In this document: one piece after another, positions 8,765 to 16,497 of the stretch
How positions within the stretch are numbered: the first letter of the stretch is position 1
Layout: each line of letters starts with the position of its first letter
Source: Prostheceraeus crozeri
Taxonomy: Eukaryota; Platyhelminthes; Polycladida; Euryleptidae
NCBI GenBank assembly: GCA_907163375.1
Contig: CAJQUW010010455.1
Location: forward strand, 31,471 to 95,470
Reading direction: 5' to 3'
DNA: 64,000 nt
Position numbers and translations under genes: made by a program
The notes under the pieces: generated by a model
The model's database searches: none
What the model was told of the DNA's origin: nothing
Seen by the model: the letters and a program-made list of their open reading frames with translations, nothing else

Positions 8765-9692
8765 ACGTTTGAAGTCAATCTATTATGATGTAAAACATTC
8801 GGCAGGATTTGCATCTATCAAGAAATTATCAAAAGCGAGTGGTCTTCCACAATCACAAGTGAAACGATGGTTAAAAGGTCAGGCTACCTACACACTCCAC
8901 AAACAAGCGAAAAAGAAGTACCGCACCCGCCATTATATTGTTCATGACATCGATGAACAGTGGCAAGCAGATTTGTGTGATGCTGCTTCCATTTCAAAAC
9001 ATAACTCGGGCAATAATTTTATTTTAACCGTCATTGATATTTTCTCGCGTTATGTGTGGGCTCAACCTTTAAAAACTAAAGAAGGGAAAGGAGTAGCAAA
9101 AGCATTCCAAACAATTTTTCGAGAAGGCCGCATTCCAAAAAGAATTCAGAGTGATCAAGGAAAAGAGTTTGAAAATCAGCATGTGACAAGATTATTTGAG
9201 AGGCATGACATTGAGTTGTTTAGTGTAAAGAGTGCTTATAAAGCTGCTCTCGTTGAACGTTTTAATCGCACACTAAAAAATCGCTTGTGGCGACATTTTA
9301 CTGCCAACTTGACACAAAATTGGACGAAGGTTCTACAAGATACACTCCATGCCTACAATCACTCTATCCATCGTTCTATTGGACTCAGACCAGTAGATGT
9401 AAATGCTGACAATGTAGATAAAGTGCGCGAATCATTCCAACGTAAACGCACTCATGTGAAAAGTGATGTGAAAATTGGTGATAAAGTTCGTATCTCAAAA
9501 GTGAAAAGTGTTTTTGCTAAAGGTACCCTTCCGAATTGGACAGAGGAGGTATTTACAGTATCAAGGATTAATCAAAAAGACTCTCCCACCACCTACAAGT
9601 TGAAAGATTACGATAATGAAGAAATTGAGGGTAGCTTTTACCGCGATGAGATTGAGGTAGTCACTGAAAGTGAAACATATTTGGTAGAGTAA
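8727..9692 (+). CDS. Polinton integrase (retroviral-type, rve), chromodomain lost
   Basis: Most likely start is ATG 8727 (MRRRKKSQSSS); the frame is open from ATG 8595 but that part looks like leader. A helix-turn-helix-like N terminus (AGFASIKKLSKASGLPQSQV) is followed by the catalytic core: D82 in WQADLCDA, D143 in SDQGKEFEN and E177 in LVERFNRTLKN, a DD(33)E triad, then an SH3-like end (KIGDKVRISKV). It joins linear element DNA into host DNA with 6-bp duplications. TAA at 9690-9692 ends the frame just before a chromodomain coding stretch, so the targeting module is separated. Confidence 0.92.
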   Translation: MRRRKKSQSSSAERLKSIYYDVKHSAGFASIKKLSKASGLPQSQVKRWLKGQATYTLHKQAKKKYRTRHYIVHDIDEQWQADLCDAASISKHNSGNNFILTVIDIFSRYVWAQPLKTKEGKGVAKAFQTIFREGRIPKRIQSDQGKEFENQHVTRLFERHDIELFSVKSAYKAALVERFNRTLKNRLWRHFTANLTQNWTKVLQDTLHAYNHSIHRSIGLRPVDVNADNVDKVRESFQRKRTHVKSDVKIGDKVRISKVKSVFAKGTLPNWTEEVFTVSRINQKDSPTTYKLKDYDNEEIEGSFYRDEIEVVTESETYLVE

Positions 9693-9815
9693 ATCATTCG
9701 ATGTAAAAAACGGCAAGGTGAAGAATGGTGTCTTGTTAAATGGACTGGTTATCCTTCAAGTATGAACTCTTCGATGCGTCGTGCCGACATCTTTCATCTA
9801 AGTGATCGACAGTGA
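9693..9815 (+). pseudogene. Detached chromodomain of the integrase
   Basis: Directly after the integrase stop, the same frame stays open for 40 codons to TGA at 9813-9815 and reads like a chromodomain: KKRQGEEWCLVKWTGYP, then a segment ending RRADIFHL. LVKWxGYP is the chromodomain hallmark, and many Polinton integrases end in such a domain, which binds histone marks and steers insertion. Only one stop codon separates the parts, so this looks like a point mutation. Confidence 0.8.
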
Positions 9816-9856
9816 TTCATGCAAAGTTGTGACTAACAATGTTTAGGGTTTGAGCT

Positions 9857-10393
9857 ATGAATCCAACTGCCTCATTTTATTCACGACCCTCCTATGTAAG
9901 TGGTGGAGGACAAATTTACATCGGTGCTCGCCGCCAACGTGGAGGTAGCATACTTGGTGCACTGAAATCTGTTGTAGCACCTCTCATATCCAATGTCGGT
10001 AGATCTTTAAAACGAAATGTTTTAAGTAATGCCGTTGGCTTTGCTGGTGATGTTGCTAGTGATCTTTCCAGAGGTAGAAGTTTTAAGAGCAGTTTGTTGA
10101 ATCGTGGGAAGGAACGCGGTTTAAAAACATTGAAGCAGACCTTTGCTGGTGTTACTCAAGGAAAGAAATCACCTAAACGAATGAATAAAGGAAGAAGGAA
10201 ACATCGCGGAGCTGGTAAGGTGCGATCTTCAGTCAAAAGGCATTCACGCAAACGTCGCAGAGGCTCTAATCATTCATCAGGCGCTAAACGACGACGCTGC
10301 CATAACTTCCAATCATGGAGTGTAAAACTTCCGGTTTTTGTTTGTTTGATCAACAAGCCATACAGACAGATATTCTTAGTTCAAGTATTGTAG
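9857..10393 (+). CDS. Basic virion protein with Gly-rich N terminus (pVI-like)
   Basis: ATG 9857, 178 residues. It begins with an aromatic/glycine segment (SYVSGGGQIYIGARRQRGG), then an amphipathic helix ILGALKSVVAPLISNVGRSL, then a long arginine/lysine-rich tail (KRMNKGRRKHRGAG, KRHSRKRRRG). The G-rich start plus RRQRGGSILG and helix is a common adintovirus/Polinton layout, compared with adenovirus membrane-lytic or core proteins. The last ~25 codons overlap the capsid gene in another frame, so the biological end could differ in emphasis. It lies immediately upstream of the capsid gene, as expected for a late block. Confidence 0.65.
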   Translation: MNPTASFYSRPSYVSGGGQIYIGARRQRGGSILGALKSVVAPLISNVGRSLKRNVLSNAVGFAGDVASDLSRGRSFKSSLLNRGKERGLKTLKQTFAGVTQGKKSPKRMNKGRRKHRGAGKVRSSVKRHSRKRRRGSNHSSGAKRRRCHNFQSWSVKLPVFVCLINKPYRQIFLVQVL

Positions 10394-11592
10394 ATTATCA
10401 TCCTCGAACAGCTGAGAATGCTGGCCCCATTGAATTTGTTATTCCAGGTGGTAGTGATGACTACATAGATTTGAGTTATGCGATGCTTGATTTGAGGTTT
10501 AGAATTCAGCAAGCAGATGGAACTGCTATTGACGATACACATAAAGTTGGACTGAACAATTTACCATTGACTACATTACTTCGCGATGTTTCTCTAACGA
10601 TTGGAGAGCAGCAGGTAGAAGGTGGTCAAACCGATTATCCCTATAAATCATATTTCAATCATGTATCACAGTTTCATCCAGCAGCACAAAAAAGTCATAT
10701 GGAAGCCATGGGATGGTACAGAGATGAAGCAGGAAAATTTGATGTTGAAACAAACAGTGGCTTTGTAAAGCGATCTGCTATGATTAAAGATAGTAAAGTA
10801 TGTCAGCTATATGGTCCGCTGAATTTAGACTTCTTTAGACAGTCAAAGTTTTTACTGTGTAATACCAGCATGCGACTCAAGCTGACATTGAATAAGCCTG
10901 AATTTGCGCTGAATGCATTTGCTAAAGTTGACAATTTTAGAATTCATGTGGAAGATATTGCAATTTACATTCGTCGAGTAGTACCGAATCCAAGTGTCAT
11001 TAGAGGACATGCTGAAGGTCTTAACCGCCAAAATGCCATTTACCCCGTTCAGCATACAAAGCTTCTCACCTTTACAATTCCTAAAGATCAAAAGAGTTTC
11101 ATGAAAGATGGCCTCTTTCCATCGGAAGCACAGAAGCTCCTCATGGTGGCAATGGTTGAAAATGATGCATTTAATGGTAATATAAAGAAGAATCCTTTCA
11201 ATTTTAAACACAATCAGTTAAGTGAAATTGCTTTACGTGTAAATGGTGTGAGTCATCCTGGTCCACCCTACAAACCAGATTTTGCTGCGGATATATTTAT
11301 GCGCAGTTATGTTGATTTTATGGATGTCTTTGGCTTTTACAATACGGATGACACCAACGGACTGACTATGAAAGAGTTTAAGAGTGGATATACTATTTAT
11401 GCATTTGATTTGACTGTTGACAGCGATATTAGTGCGCCCTATCGTCAAGCGAACGTGCCTCATAATATTCGTTTGGATTTGACGTTCAAAAGAACACTAC
11501 CTGAGACGATCAATGTATTAATTTATGCAGTCTTCGATTCAAATATTGAAATTACAAAGTATCGTGACGTGATTCTTCAGTATAATCGTTAA
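10315..11592 (+). CDS. Major capsid protein, double jelly-roll (hexon-like)
   Basis: ATG 10315, 425 residues. The start has a typical Polinton capsid opening (DLFDQQ-like CLFDQQAIQTD, then VDYHPRTAENAGPIEFVIPG) followed by DDYIDLSYAMLDLRFRI, LRDVSLTIGEQQVEGG and TDYPYKSYF, the pattern of the first jelly roll. Later segments (TFTIPKDQKSFMKDGLFPSEA, IYAFDLTVDSD, RLDLTFKRTLPETINVLIY) fit the second. Trimers would form the pseudo-hexagonal capsid. No frameshift or stop is seen. The stop TAA at 11590-11592 shares its last base with the ATG of the protease frame. Confidence 0.85.
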   Translation: MECKTSGFCLFDQQAIQTDILSSSIVDYHPRTAENAGPIEFVIPGGSDDYIDLSYAMLDLRFRIQQADGTAIDDTHKVGLNNLPLTTLLRDVSLTIGEQQVEGGQTDYPYKSYFNHVSQFHPAAQKSHMEAMGWYRDEAGKFDVETNSGFVKRSAMIKDSKVCQLYGPLNLDFFRQSKFLLCNTSMRLKLTLNKPEFALNAFAKVDNFRIHVEDIAIYIRRVVPNPSVIRGHAEGLNRQNAIYPVQHTKLLTFTIPKDQKSFMKDGLFPSEAQKLLMVAMVENDAFNGNIKKNPFNFKHNQLSEIALRVNGVSHPGPPYKPDFAADIFMRSYVDFMDVFGFYNTDDTNGLTMKEFKSGYTIYAFDLTVDSDISAPYRQANVPHNIRLDLTFKRTLPETINVLIYAVFDSNIEITKYRDVILQYNR

Positions 11593-12052
11593 TGAGTTGG
11601 TTGACTGCTGACGATATTAAGACTAAAGTGCAGCGTAATGCAGACGAAGCGACGTTGAAAGCTTTCGATAATGTCTATTCACTCGATACCTTACCACCTG
11701 CAGTAAATCACTATCCCATCTTTATTGTGCTAAACACTCATTCGCAGAATTTAGGCGGTGAGCATTGGAAAGCGATCTTTATTGGAGAAGACCGACGTGG
11801 TGAACTATTTGACTCTCTTGCTCAACCTCCAAATATACCAACACAGCAGTGGTTGAGAAAACATACGCGTCAATATCAGCGAAATGAACGCATACTACAA
11901 CATCCACTTTCATCAACGTGTGGTGCTTTGGACTGTGCTTCATCTTAAAACGTTTACATGTATCTCGATTTGTATCTGTCATTCAAAACTTTTCATGTAA
12001 TCCATCCTCTAATGAAAAAATGATTTGTAAGTTCTATCATGATTTGAAATAA
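11592..12052 (+). pseudogene. Adenain-type maturation protease, frameshifted at the active site
   Basis: From ATG 11592 the frame encodes GGEHWKAIFIG (catalytic His58), ELFDS (acidic partner Asp74), Gln103 and Cys110 (SSTCG), with the Q-x6-C spacing of the adenain C5 family. It then stops at 11946-11948 after an unfamilial tail. In another frame, from about 11924 to TAA 12050-12052, the expected C-terminal helix follows (CFILKRLHVSRFVSVIQ ... KMICKFYHDLK). A one-base-type shift just after the Cys codon therefore separates the catalytic part from the end of the domain. These proteases mature capsid precursors. Either the copy is dead or the shift is recent. Confidence 0.8.
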
Positions 12053-12083
12053 AAACATCATGTTGGAAAAATTGTTTTTTATT
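12048..12083. terminator. Convergent polyadenylation signals
   Basis: AATAAA at 12048-12053 follows the rightward capsid/protease block. AATAAA on the minus strand (TTTATT at 12078-12083) overlaps the end of the leftward TBP-like gene. The two transcription units converge here. Confidence 0.6.
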
Positions 12084-12624
12084 TTACAATCCGCTGGGTA
12101 CGTACATACTCAATGAGATAGTCTAGGATCACATTTGCTTGTTCATGAGATTTTAGTCCAGTAATGATCACTTTACTATTATGAAAGATTGCCACATGCA
12201 CAGGTAACCAACAACTAATGAGAGCTGCAGGAAAAATTTCGAGTTCATAACACAAATTGTAACTGCTGGTACGAATCATCAAAAATGATACACTGTCGCT
12301 CAATTGAGTAGAGATCACCATATTGTCCACAGTCAGATTCGACATCACACACCTCTCCCTCTTCCATATCCGACGTAGTAGTCTCTGTAGCTCTAAGCGC
12401 ATTGACTGCGCCGATGAATGAGAAAGGGCGCCGAGAATCTGTACTGTTCCATTTGGGAAGAGTTGAAGATTCCGTGAATTGTTCATCTTCACCACTAACA
12501 TTTGAGGTCGGCCCGGGTAATACTTGCTGTTTGGAAGGTGTTGGTGTAATGTTGGGAGATCGATTTTGGTGTAGAGTCCGAAGCGACGGAGAATGTTGAT
12601 GATGGTGTAGCGATGGCGCTTCAT
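12079..12624 (-). CDS. TATA-binding-protein-like protein, 181 aa
   Basis: ATG at 12624-12622, stop at 12081-12079; 181 residues, about the size of a TBP core. Two half-repeats are visible. Half one: DLPTLHQHLPNSKYYPGRPQ, LVVKMN, then LQLFPNGTVQILGALS and a helix. Half two: ELEIFPAALISCWLPVHVAI, then IFHNSKVIITGLKSHEQANV and LDYLIEYV. The recurrent pattern N-x-x-Y-x-P, hydrophobic strand, F-x-N/S-G-x-h-x-h-x-G-x-K/x-S, helix is that of the TBP saddle. A viral TBP would redirect transcription initiation. It sits on the minus strand beside two PC4-like genes, forming a transcription cassette. The N-terminal codons overlap the upstream copy in another frame. Confidence 0.75.
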   Translation of the reverse strand: MKRHRYTIINILRRFGLYTKIDLPTLHQHLPNSKYYPGRPQMLVVKMNNSRNLQLFPNGTVQILGALSHSSAQSMRLELQRLLRRIWKRERCVMSNLTVDNMVISTQLSDSVSFLMIRTSSYNLCYELEIFPAALISCWLPVHVAIFHNSKVIITGLKSHEQANVILDYLIEYVRTQRIVK

Positions 12625-12949
12625 GATGAAAGAATGAGTAAATTGAGCGATGTACCTTCCTTTTATACTTTTCCCAACTACCTTGATGAATTGTGAAGTT
12701 AGTATGGAGTTGGGAATGATAGAGTTGAATTCGCCGTTTGTTGACGCGCAACCATATTATGCGATTTCAGATACGTGAATGTCTTTTCATATAGATGTAT
12801 TTCAAATCCTTCATGATATGATGTAGAGATTGAAAATGACGATAAGATAAAGCAAACTCTCTTCTCACATTTCCAGTTGAATCATTGAAATAGACGTTTC
12901 GATCATGATCCGTTTCAATACGTTGCAGGTAATCTAATTTCCAACTCAT
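12622..12949 (-). pseudogene. PC4-like protein, copy A, in-frame TGA
   Basis: ATG at 12949 starts MSWKLDYLQRIE, then RNVYFNDSTGNVRREFALS and YRHFQSLHHIM. The frame meets TGA at 12769-12767, then in the same frame resumes the homologous second half (IIWLRVNKRRIQLYHSQ, then GSWEKYKRKVHRSIYSFF). It aligns along its length with the intact copy B at 12972-13328. The frame stays open further, to 12245, overlapping the TBP-like gene; that stretch has no counterpart in copy B and is probably not coding. Each half resembles the PC4 pattern, strands followed by a GI/F-S/T-L-x-x-x-W/F-x-x-L helix, suggesting single-stranded-DNA or coactivator binding. Confidence 0.55.
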
Positions 12950-12971
12950 GGTGCGTGGTAGTCATGTCTGA

Positions 12972-13328
12972 TCAAGATTTGCATAGTAGGGCGATGAACT
13001 CACGACGAATAAATGTCATGATGGAGCGATGTATGTATCTTCTATACTTCTCCCAATTGTATTTGCGAAATGAGAAACAGTTTGCGGAATGAGAATGGTA
13101 GATTTGAATTTCATTGTTGCGACGTTGAAGCCAAACTTGATCACCCAAGGAGATGAATCTTAATGTTTCAAAATATTCCAAAACCCTCATGATATCATTA
13201 AGGTTGACAAATTGTCGCCATGTTAATGTAATACCTCTTGATGTATGACCATGAGAATTTTTGAAATGTACGTTTCCATCACGATCAACTCTGATATAAT
13301 GTAGAGAGTCCAAAATCCAAGTCTTCAT
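12972..13328 (-). CDS. PC4-like protein, copy B, 118 aa
   Basis: The first ATG on the minus strand is at 13328-13326; the frame upstream opens only with TTG. Two similar halves: DGNVHFKNSHGHTSRGITLT then WRQFVNLNDIM; and GDQVWLQRRNNEIQIYHSHS then FRKYNWEKYRRYIHRSI. Each half is a few strands followed by a helix starting at a T/S-L/F-x-x-x-F/W motif, as in the transcription coactivator PC4/p15 fold, which binds melted promoter DNA. Tandem with the broken copy A and next to a TBP-like gene. Its start codon overlaps the start of the rightward penton gene (CATG). PC4 is an inference from pattern; other small beta-beta-alpha folds are possible. Confidence 0.5.
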   Translation of the reverse strand: MKTWILDSLHYIRVDRDGNVHFKNSHGHTSRGITLTWRQFVNLNDIMRVLEYFETLRFISLGDQVWLQRRNNEIQIYHSHSANCFSFRKYNWEKYRRYIHRSIMTFIRREFIALLCKS

Positions 13329-14760
13329 GATGCTATGCAAAGCCGCATATCAGCAATATAAAGATGTCGTTTTATCATATTTTCTTAGTAATGCGGCTGC
13401 AAATAGATTTGCTAGTATTCGAGCCGCACTCTTTTCTACTCCCATTGATCATGCACAACAGCTAAATGGAAAGTGGCAAGTGGGTGTCACTCAATTTGTT
13501 TATAGCAACTGTGTCTATAGTTTTGATCATGAGGTGATGACTATTAATATGAGACGTACAGCTGCTTACCAATGTGAAAAGGGCTGCCGAGTATACATTC
13601 CACAGTGGCCAAAGAAAGATCTCTTATCATGTAAAAAGTTTATATATGATTTCCTGAATAAAACGAGTAAACATATTGTCCAATTTACTCCGCACAATGA
13701 TGATCATAATTATGTACATCATGTAGTTGAGAAAGATTGGATTGTTGGTTTAAGTCCAAGTTTAAGAAATGATTTAGGTTACCTCGCTAGCGCCTTAACA
13801 AGCTATGATAATTTTAACGTTAATTACCACATAAGTGGTCATAAACAGTTAATATATCGAGAGGAAGCTTATTATGTAGATCACATTCCAAAAAGTGAGA
13901 AAACGTTGGTGAAGAAGATTGTGATTAAGCCAAGAAAGACAAACATGACTCCTGAAACATTATTGAAGAAATTGAATTATCTCCTTCGAGTTGATGGTAA
14001 ACAAGTGGCAACATTGACTTATATCAAATCATCTAATCATATTGCAATAAGTAAATTAAATGATGATGATCTAGTATTAGTTTGTTCAAAAGATTTTCAT
14101 CAGTTCTTACGACATCATTCTGCAGCTGTTCATGGAAAATTTGATATGCAACATTTACCATGTGAAAGGTCAAATCAATTTGATACAGAATGGACCGTAT
14201 CTTTATACAGAAAGTGTGTAGAGCCTTTAGGTGGTATCTTACATGAAACAAGAGTGTTGATGCCTCGCATTATTACTTCAGTTAAATTGGTTGTAGATTA
14301 TTTAAATGAAGCGATTAATGAGCAACATATTTCATTTTCTGAAAAAGAAGGTACTTTGTCTCTCACTATAAGTGGAAAAGGTATTGAACTAATTATGGAT
14401 AAAACTCTAATGGACATTTTGGGTTTTGAGCAAAATATCTTTAAAAGTGGTACTGTAACCAAAGCTAGCGCAGTCATGTCGCTATCTCGTCGTATTAACT
14501 ATTTTCAGATATATTCCAATATTGGTGAAGATGTACGTGTGGGAGATGTTGAAGCTCCATTGCTAGCAATGATACCATACCAGCCAAAAAGCTGCAGTAT
14601 TTTATCTGAGCATACTTTCAAGAAAGTGCATTATACAAAGCTGAAATCAAACTACATCCCACAAATTGATATTGCCATTTATGACGATGCTGGTGCGTTG
14701 ATTCCTTTTCATAAAGATGCTGTGACAAGTATCACACTCCATTTCCGAATGAAGAGTTAA
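13327..14760 (+). CDS. Minor capsid (penton-type) protein with long N-terminal extension
   Basis: ATG 13327 (a second ATG follows at 13330), 477 residues. N terminus: SYFLSNAAANRFASIRAAL, then QLNGKWQVGVTQFVYSNCVY, the F-x-N-x-S ... L-x-G-x-WEVGL-type opening of Polinton minor capsid proteins. C terminus: IDIAIYDDAGALIPFHKDAV followed by SITLHFRMKS, the usual last strands of the single jelly roll. The middle contains two related segments (about residues 200-260 and 310-380), suggesting internal duplication. The protein would form capsid vertices. Intact. A broken paralog follows at 14801. Confidence 0.8.
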   Translation: MMLCKAAYQQYKDVVLSYFLSNAAANRFASIRAALFSTPIDHAQQLNGKWQVGVTQFVYSNCVYSFDHEVMTINMRRTAAYQCEKGCRVYIPQWPKKDLLSCKKFIYDFLNKTSKHIVQFTPHNDDHNYVHHVVEKDWIVGLSPSLRNDLGYLASALTSYDNFNVNYHISGHKQLIYREEAYYVDHIPKSEKTLVKKIVIKPRKTNMTPETLLKKLNYLLRVDGKQVATLTYIKSSNHIAISKLNDDDLVLVCSKDFHQFLRHHSAAVHGKFDMQHLPCERSNQFDTEWTVSLYRKCVEPLGGILHETRVLMPRIITSVKLVVDYLNEAINEQHISFSEKEGTLSLTISGKGIELIMDKTLMDILGFEQNIFKSGTVTKASAVMSLSRRINYFQIYSNIGEDVRVGDVEAPLLAMIPYQPKSCSILSEHTFKKVHYTKLKSNYIPQIDIAIYDDAGALIPFHKDAVTSITLHFRMKS

Positions 14761-14800
14761 TGCAAAAGTATGCTAATATATTTTTTCCAATGTGAATAAT

Positions 14801-16318
14801 ATGGAAAGTGAAAATGAGGACTCGTTTCTAATCTACTTACCCATTAATGCTTCTATGAATAAATTTCCCAAAAATAAACCATCAGACTATCGAGTAGAAT
14901 TAAATCGCCCACTACATTTAGAAGGAGAATGGGAGGTTGGCATTTCTAGTATTTGCTATGATAGCAATATTCAGAATGTGAATTATGTGGAAGAAATGAT
15001 ATTGACTCCTCGCACCCATGATGGAATAACGATGAATAATGCATTCCAGTTCCCATACAATTACATCAGATGGAAAGTGGAACTATGAATGGATTCAGAT
15101 AAAATCAGATTATTATGAACCATTTGGGAATGAGAAAATTATTAAGGCGTTCAATAGTGGTAATACTTCCATCATGAAGAATAAAAATCGGAAAGCTTAT
15201 GAGTTTACTATCTATCATTGGAGTGGGAGACAGTTCCTTCGCTTTCATTCTTTTACTAAAGGTCTTACACTGAGGTTGGATAATGAATTCTATCCACATC
15301 TCGGTTTTGGCCATGGACTACATCTAACGTCAATTGCTACTGCAAATGTTAAAAAAGTTTATTCAAATCGAATCAACAAATTTCATTATAAATTTAAAAT
15401 ATTTGATGAAGATGTTGTAGAATGTGAAGAACGCATCATTTTGAAAAAGCGTGGTGTTCAACCTTTATCACTTATTGAGTTAGTAAAACGATGGAATGAG
15501 ACTGTGGGTAAGAATTATGGAGAGAAAATTATGGCGGACAAAGATAAGTTGGTTATTCAGAAATATAATGACAAACTTACAGTTTATTTCTCTCCAACCT
15601 TGCGTCATTTTGTAAGACATTATACACCTATTATTGGAAGCGGTTTGGTTTATGCTTCTCATGAATATTACACTAAAGCTGATTCAGTTAATGATGAATG
15701 GTGGGTGGACATCTATGGTGATCGCATCAAGAAAATTTACCAATCTTATGAAGAATCTAAAGTTGCTATCAATATAATGCCGCGTCTATATCATACAGTT
15801 GAAAGCTCATTCATGTAGTAAATCCTTATATACAACAGAAGTTGAAGCATGTGATGAAAAGTAAATATGATGTAAGGACACACCACATTTCGTTTTCAAT
15901 TGAAAATCAACGCGTTGTTCTGAAACTGGATGATGACATTCAATGTCAATTGAGTAAAAATTTGAAAAAACTCTTTGGTTTTTCAAGGCTACAAACTGTG
16001 TTTACTGCTGCGCATACGATTGGTATAGAAACACCAATGACACTTGATAAACATGAACAGCACCTTTAAATTCAAAGTGATTTGATTCTACCTATTTTTG
16101 TTGGTGAGAAAAAAGAATACATTTTACGTGATTTCATTCATGATAAAGACGCTTCATATGGAATAGACGAGAAGATGTTTGAATCTATTTTCTATCATCC
16201 CGTCGTCAAACAAACTATACCCTCTATTGCTATCAAAATTACCAGTGGTTTACAAGAGTGCATCCATGTGAAAGATACTAAATCCCTCGTAACTTTAGTG
16301 TTTCGGAAAACAAAGTGA
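14801..16318 (+). pseudogene. Second penton-type paralog, broken
   Basis: ATG 14801 opens MESENEDSFLIYLPINASMN and HLEGEWEVGISSICYDSN, the same N-terminal motif as the previous gene. The frame changes near 15060-15090 into DGKWNYEWIQI..., ends at 15816-15818, changes again near 15820-15842, then meets an in-frame TAA at 16067-16069. The end (IPSIAIKITSGLQECIHVKD, then TLVFRKTK) matches the last strands of the intact copy. At least two frameshifts and one stop make this a pseudogene, of a protein about 500 residues long. Confidence 0.75.
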
Positions 16319-16333
16319 AGTCATTGTGATATG

Positions 16334-16347
16334 TTTATTGAAATAAA
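16334..16347. terminator. Convergent polyadenylation signals
   Basis: AATAAA at 16342-16347 on the plus strand follows the penton block. TTTATT at 16334-16339 gives AATAAA on the minus strand downstream of the polymerase B remnant. Confidence 0.55.
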
Positions 16348-16497
16348 AATATGTATATGAAAAAGTCTTTTCACAGATATAGGGGGAATGAGCTGACTGT
16401 AGGCATATATTCACAAGGAAGAAACGATCTCATGCGATACATAAAACAACCATGTATATCTACAAAAAGCAACATCAAAATACTGAGTTAAAGTTGA

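Noticed and set aside
12245..12621. Extension of PC4-like copy A frame to 12245
   Set aside because: No counterpart in copy B and it overlaps the well-supported TBP-like gene in another frame.
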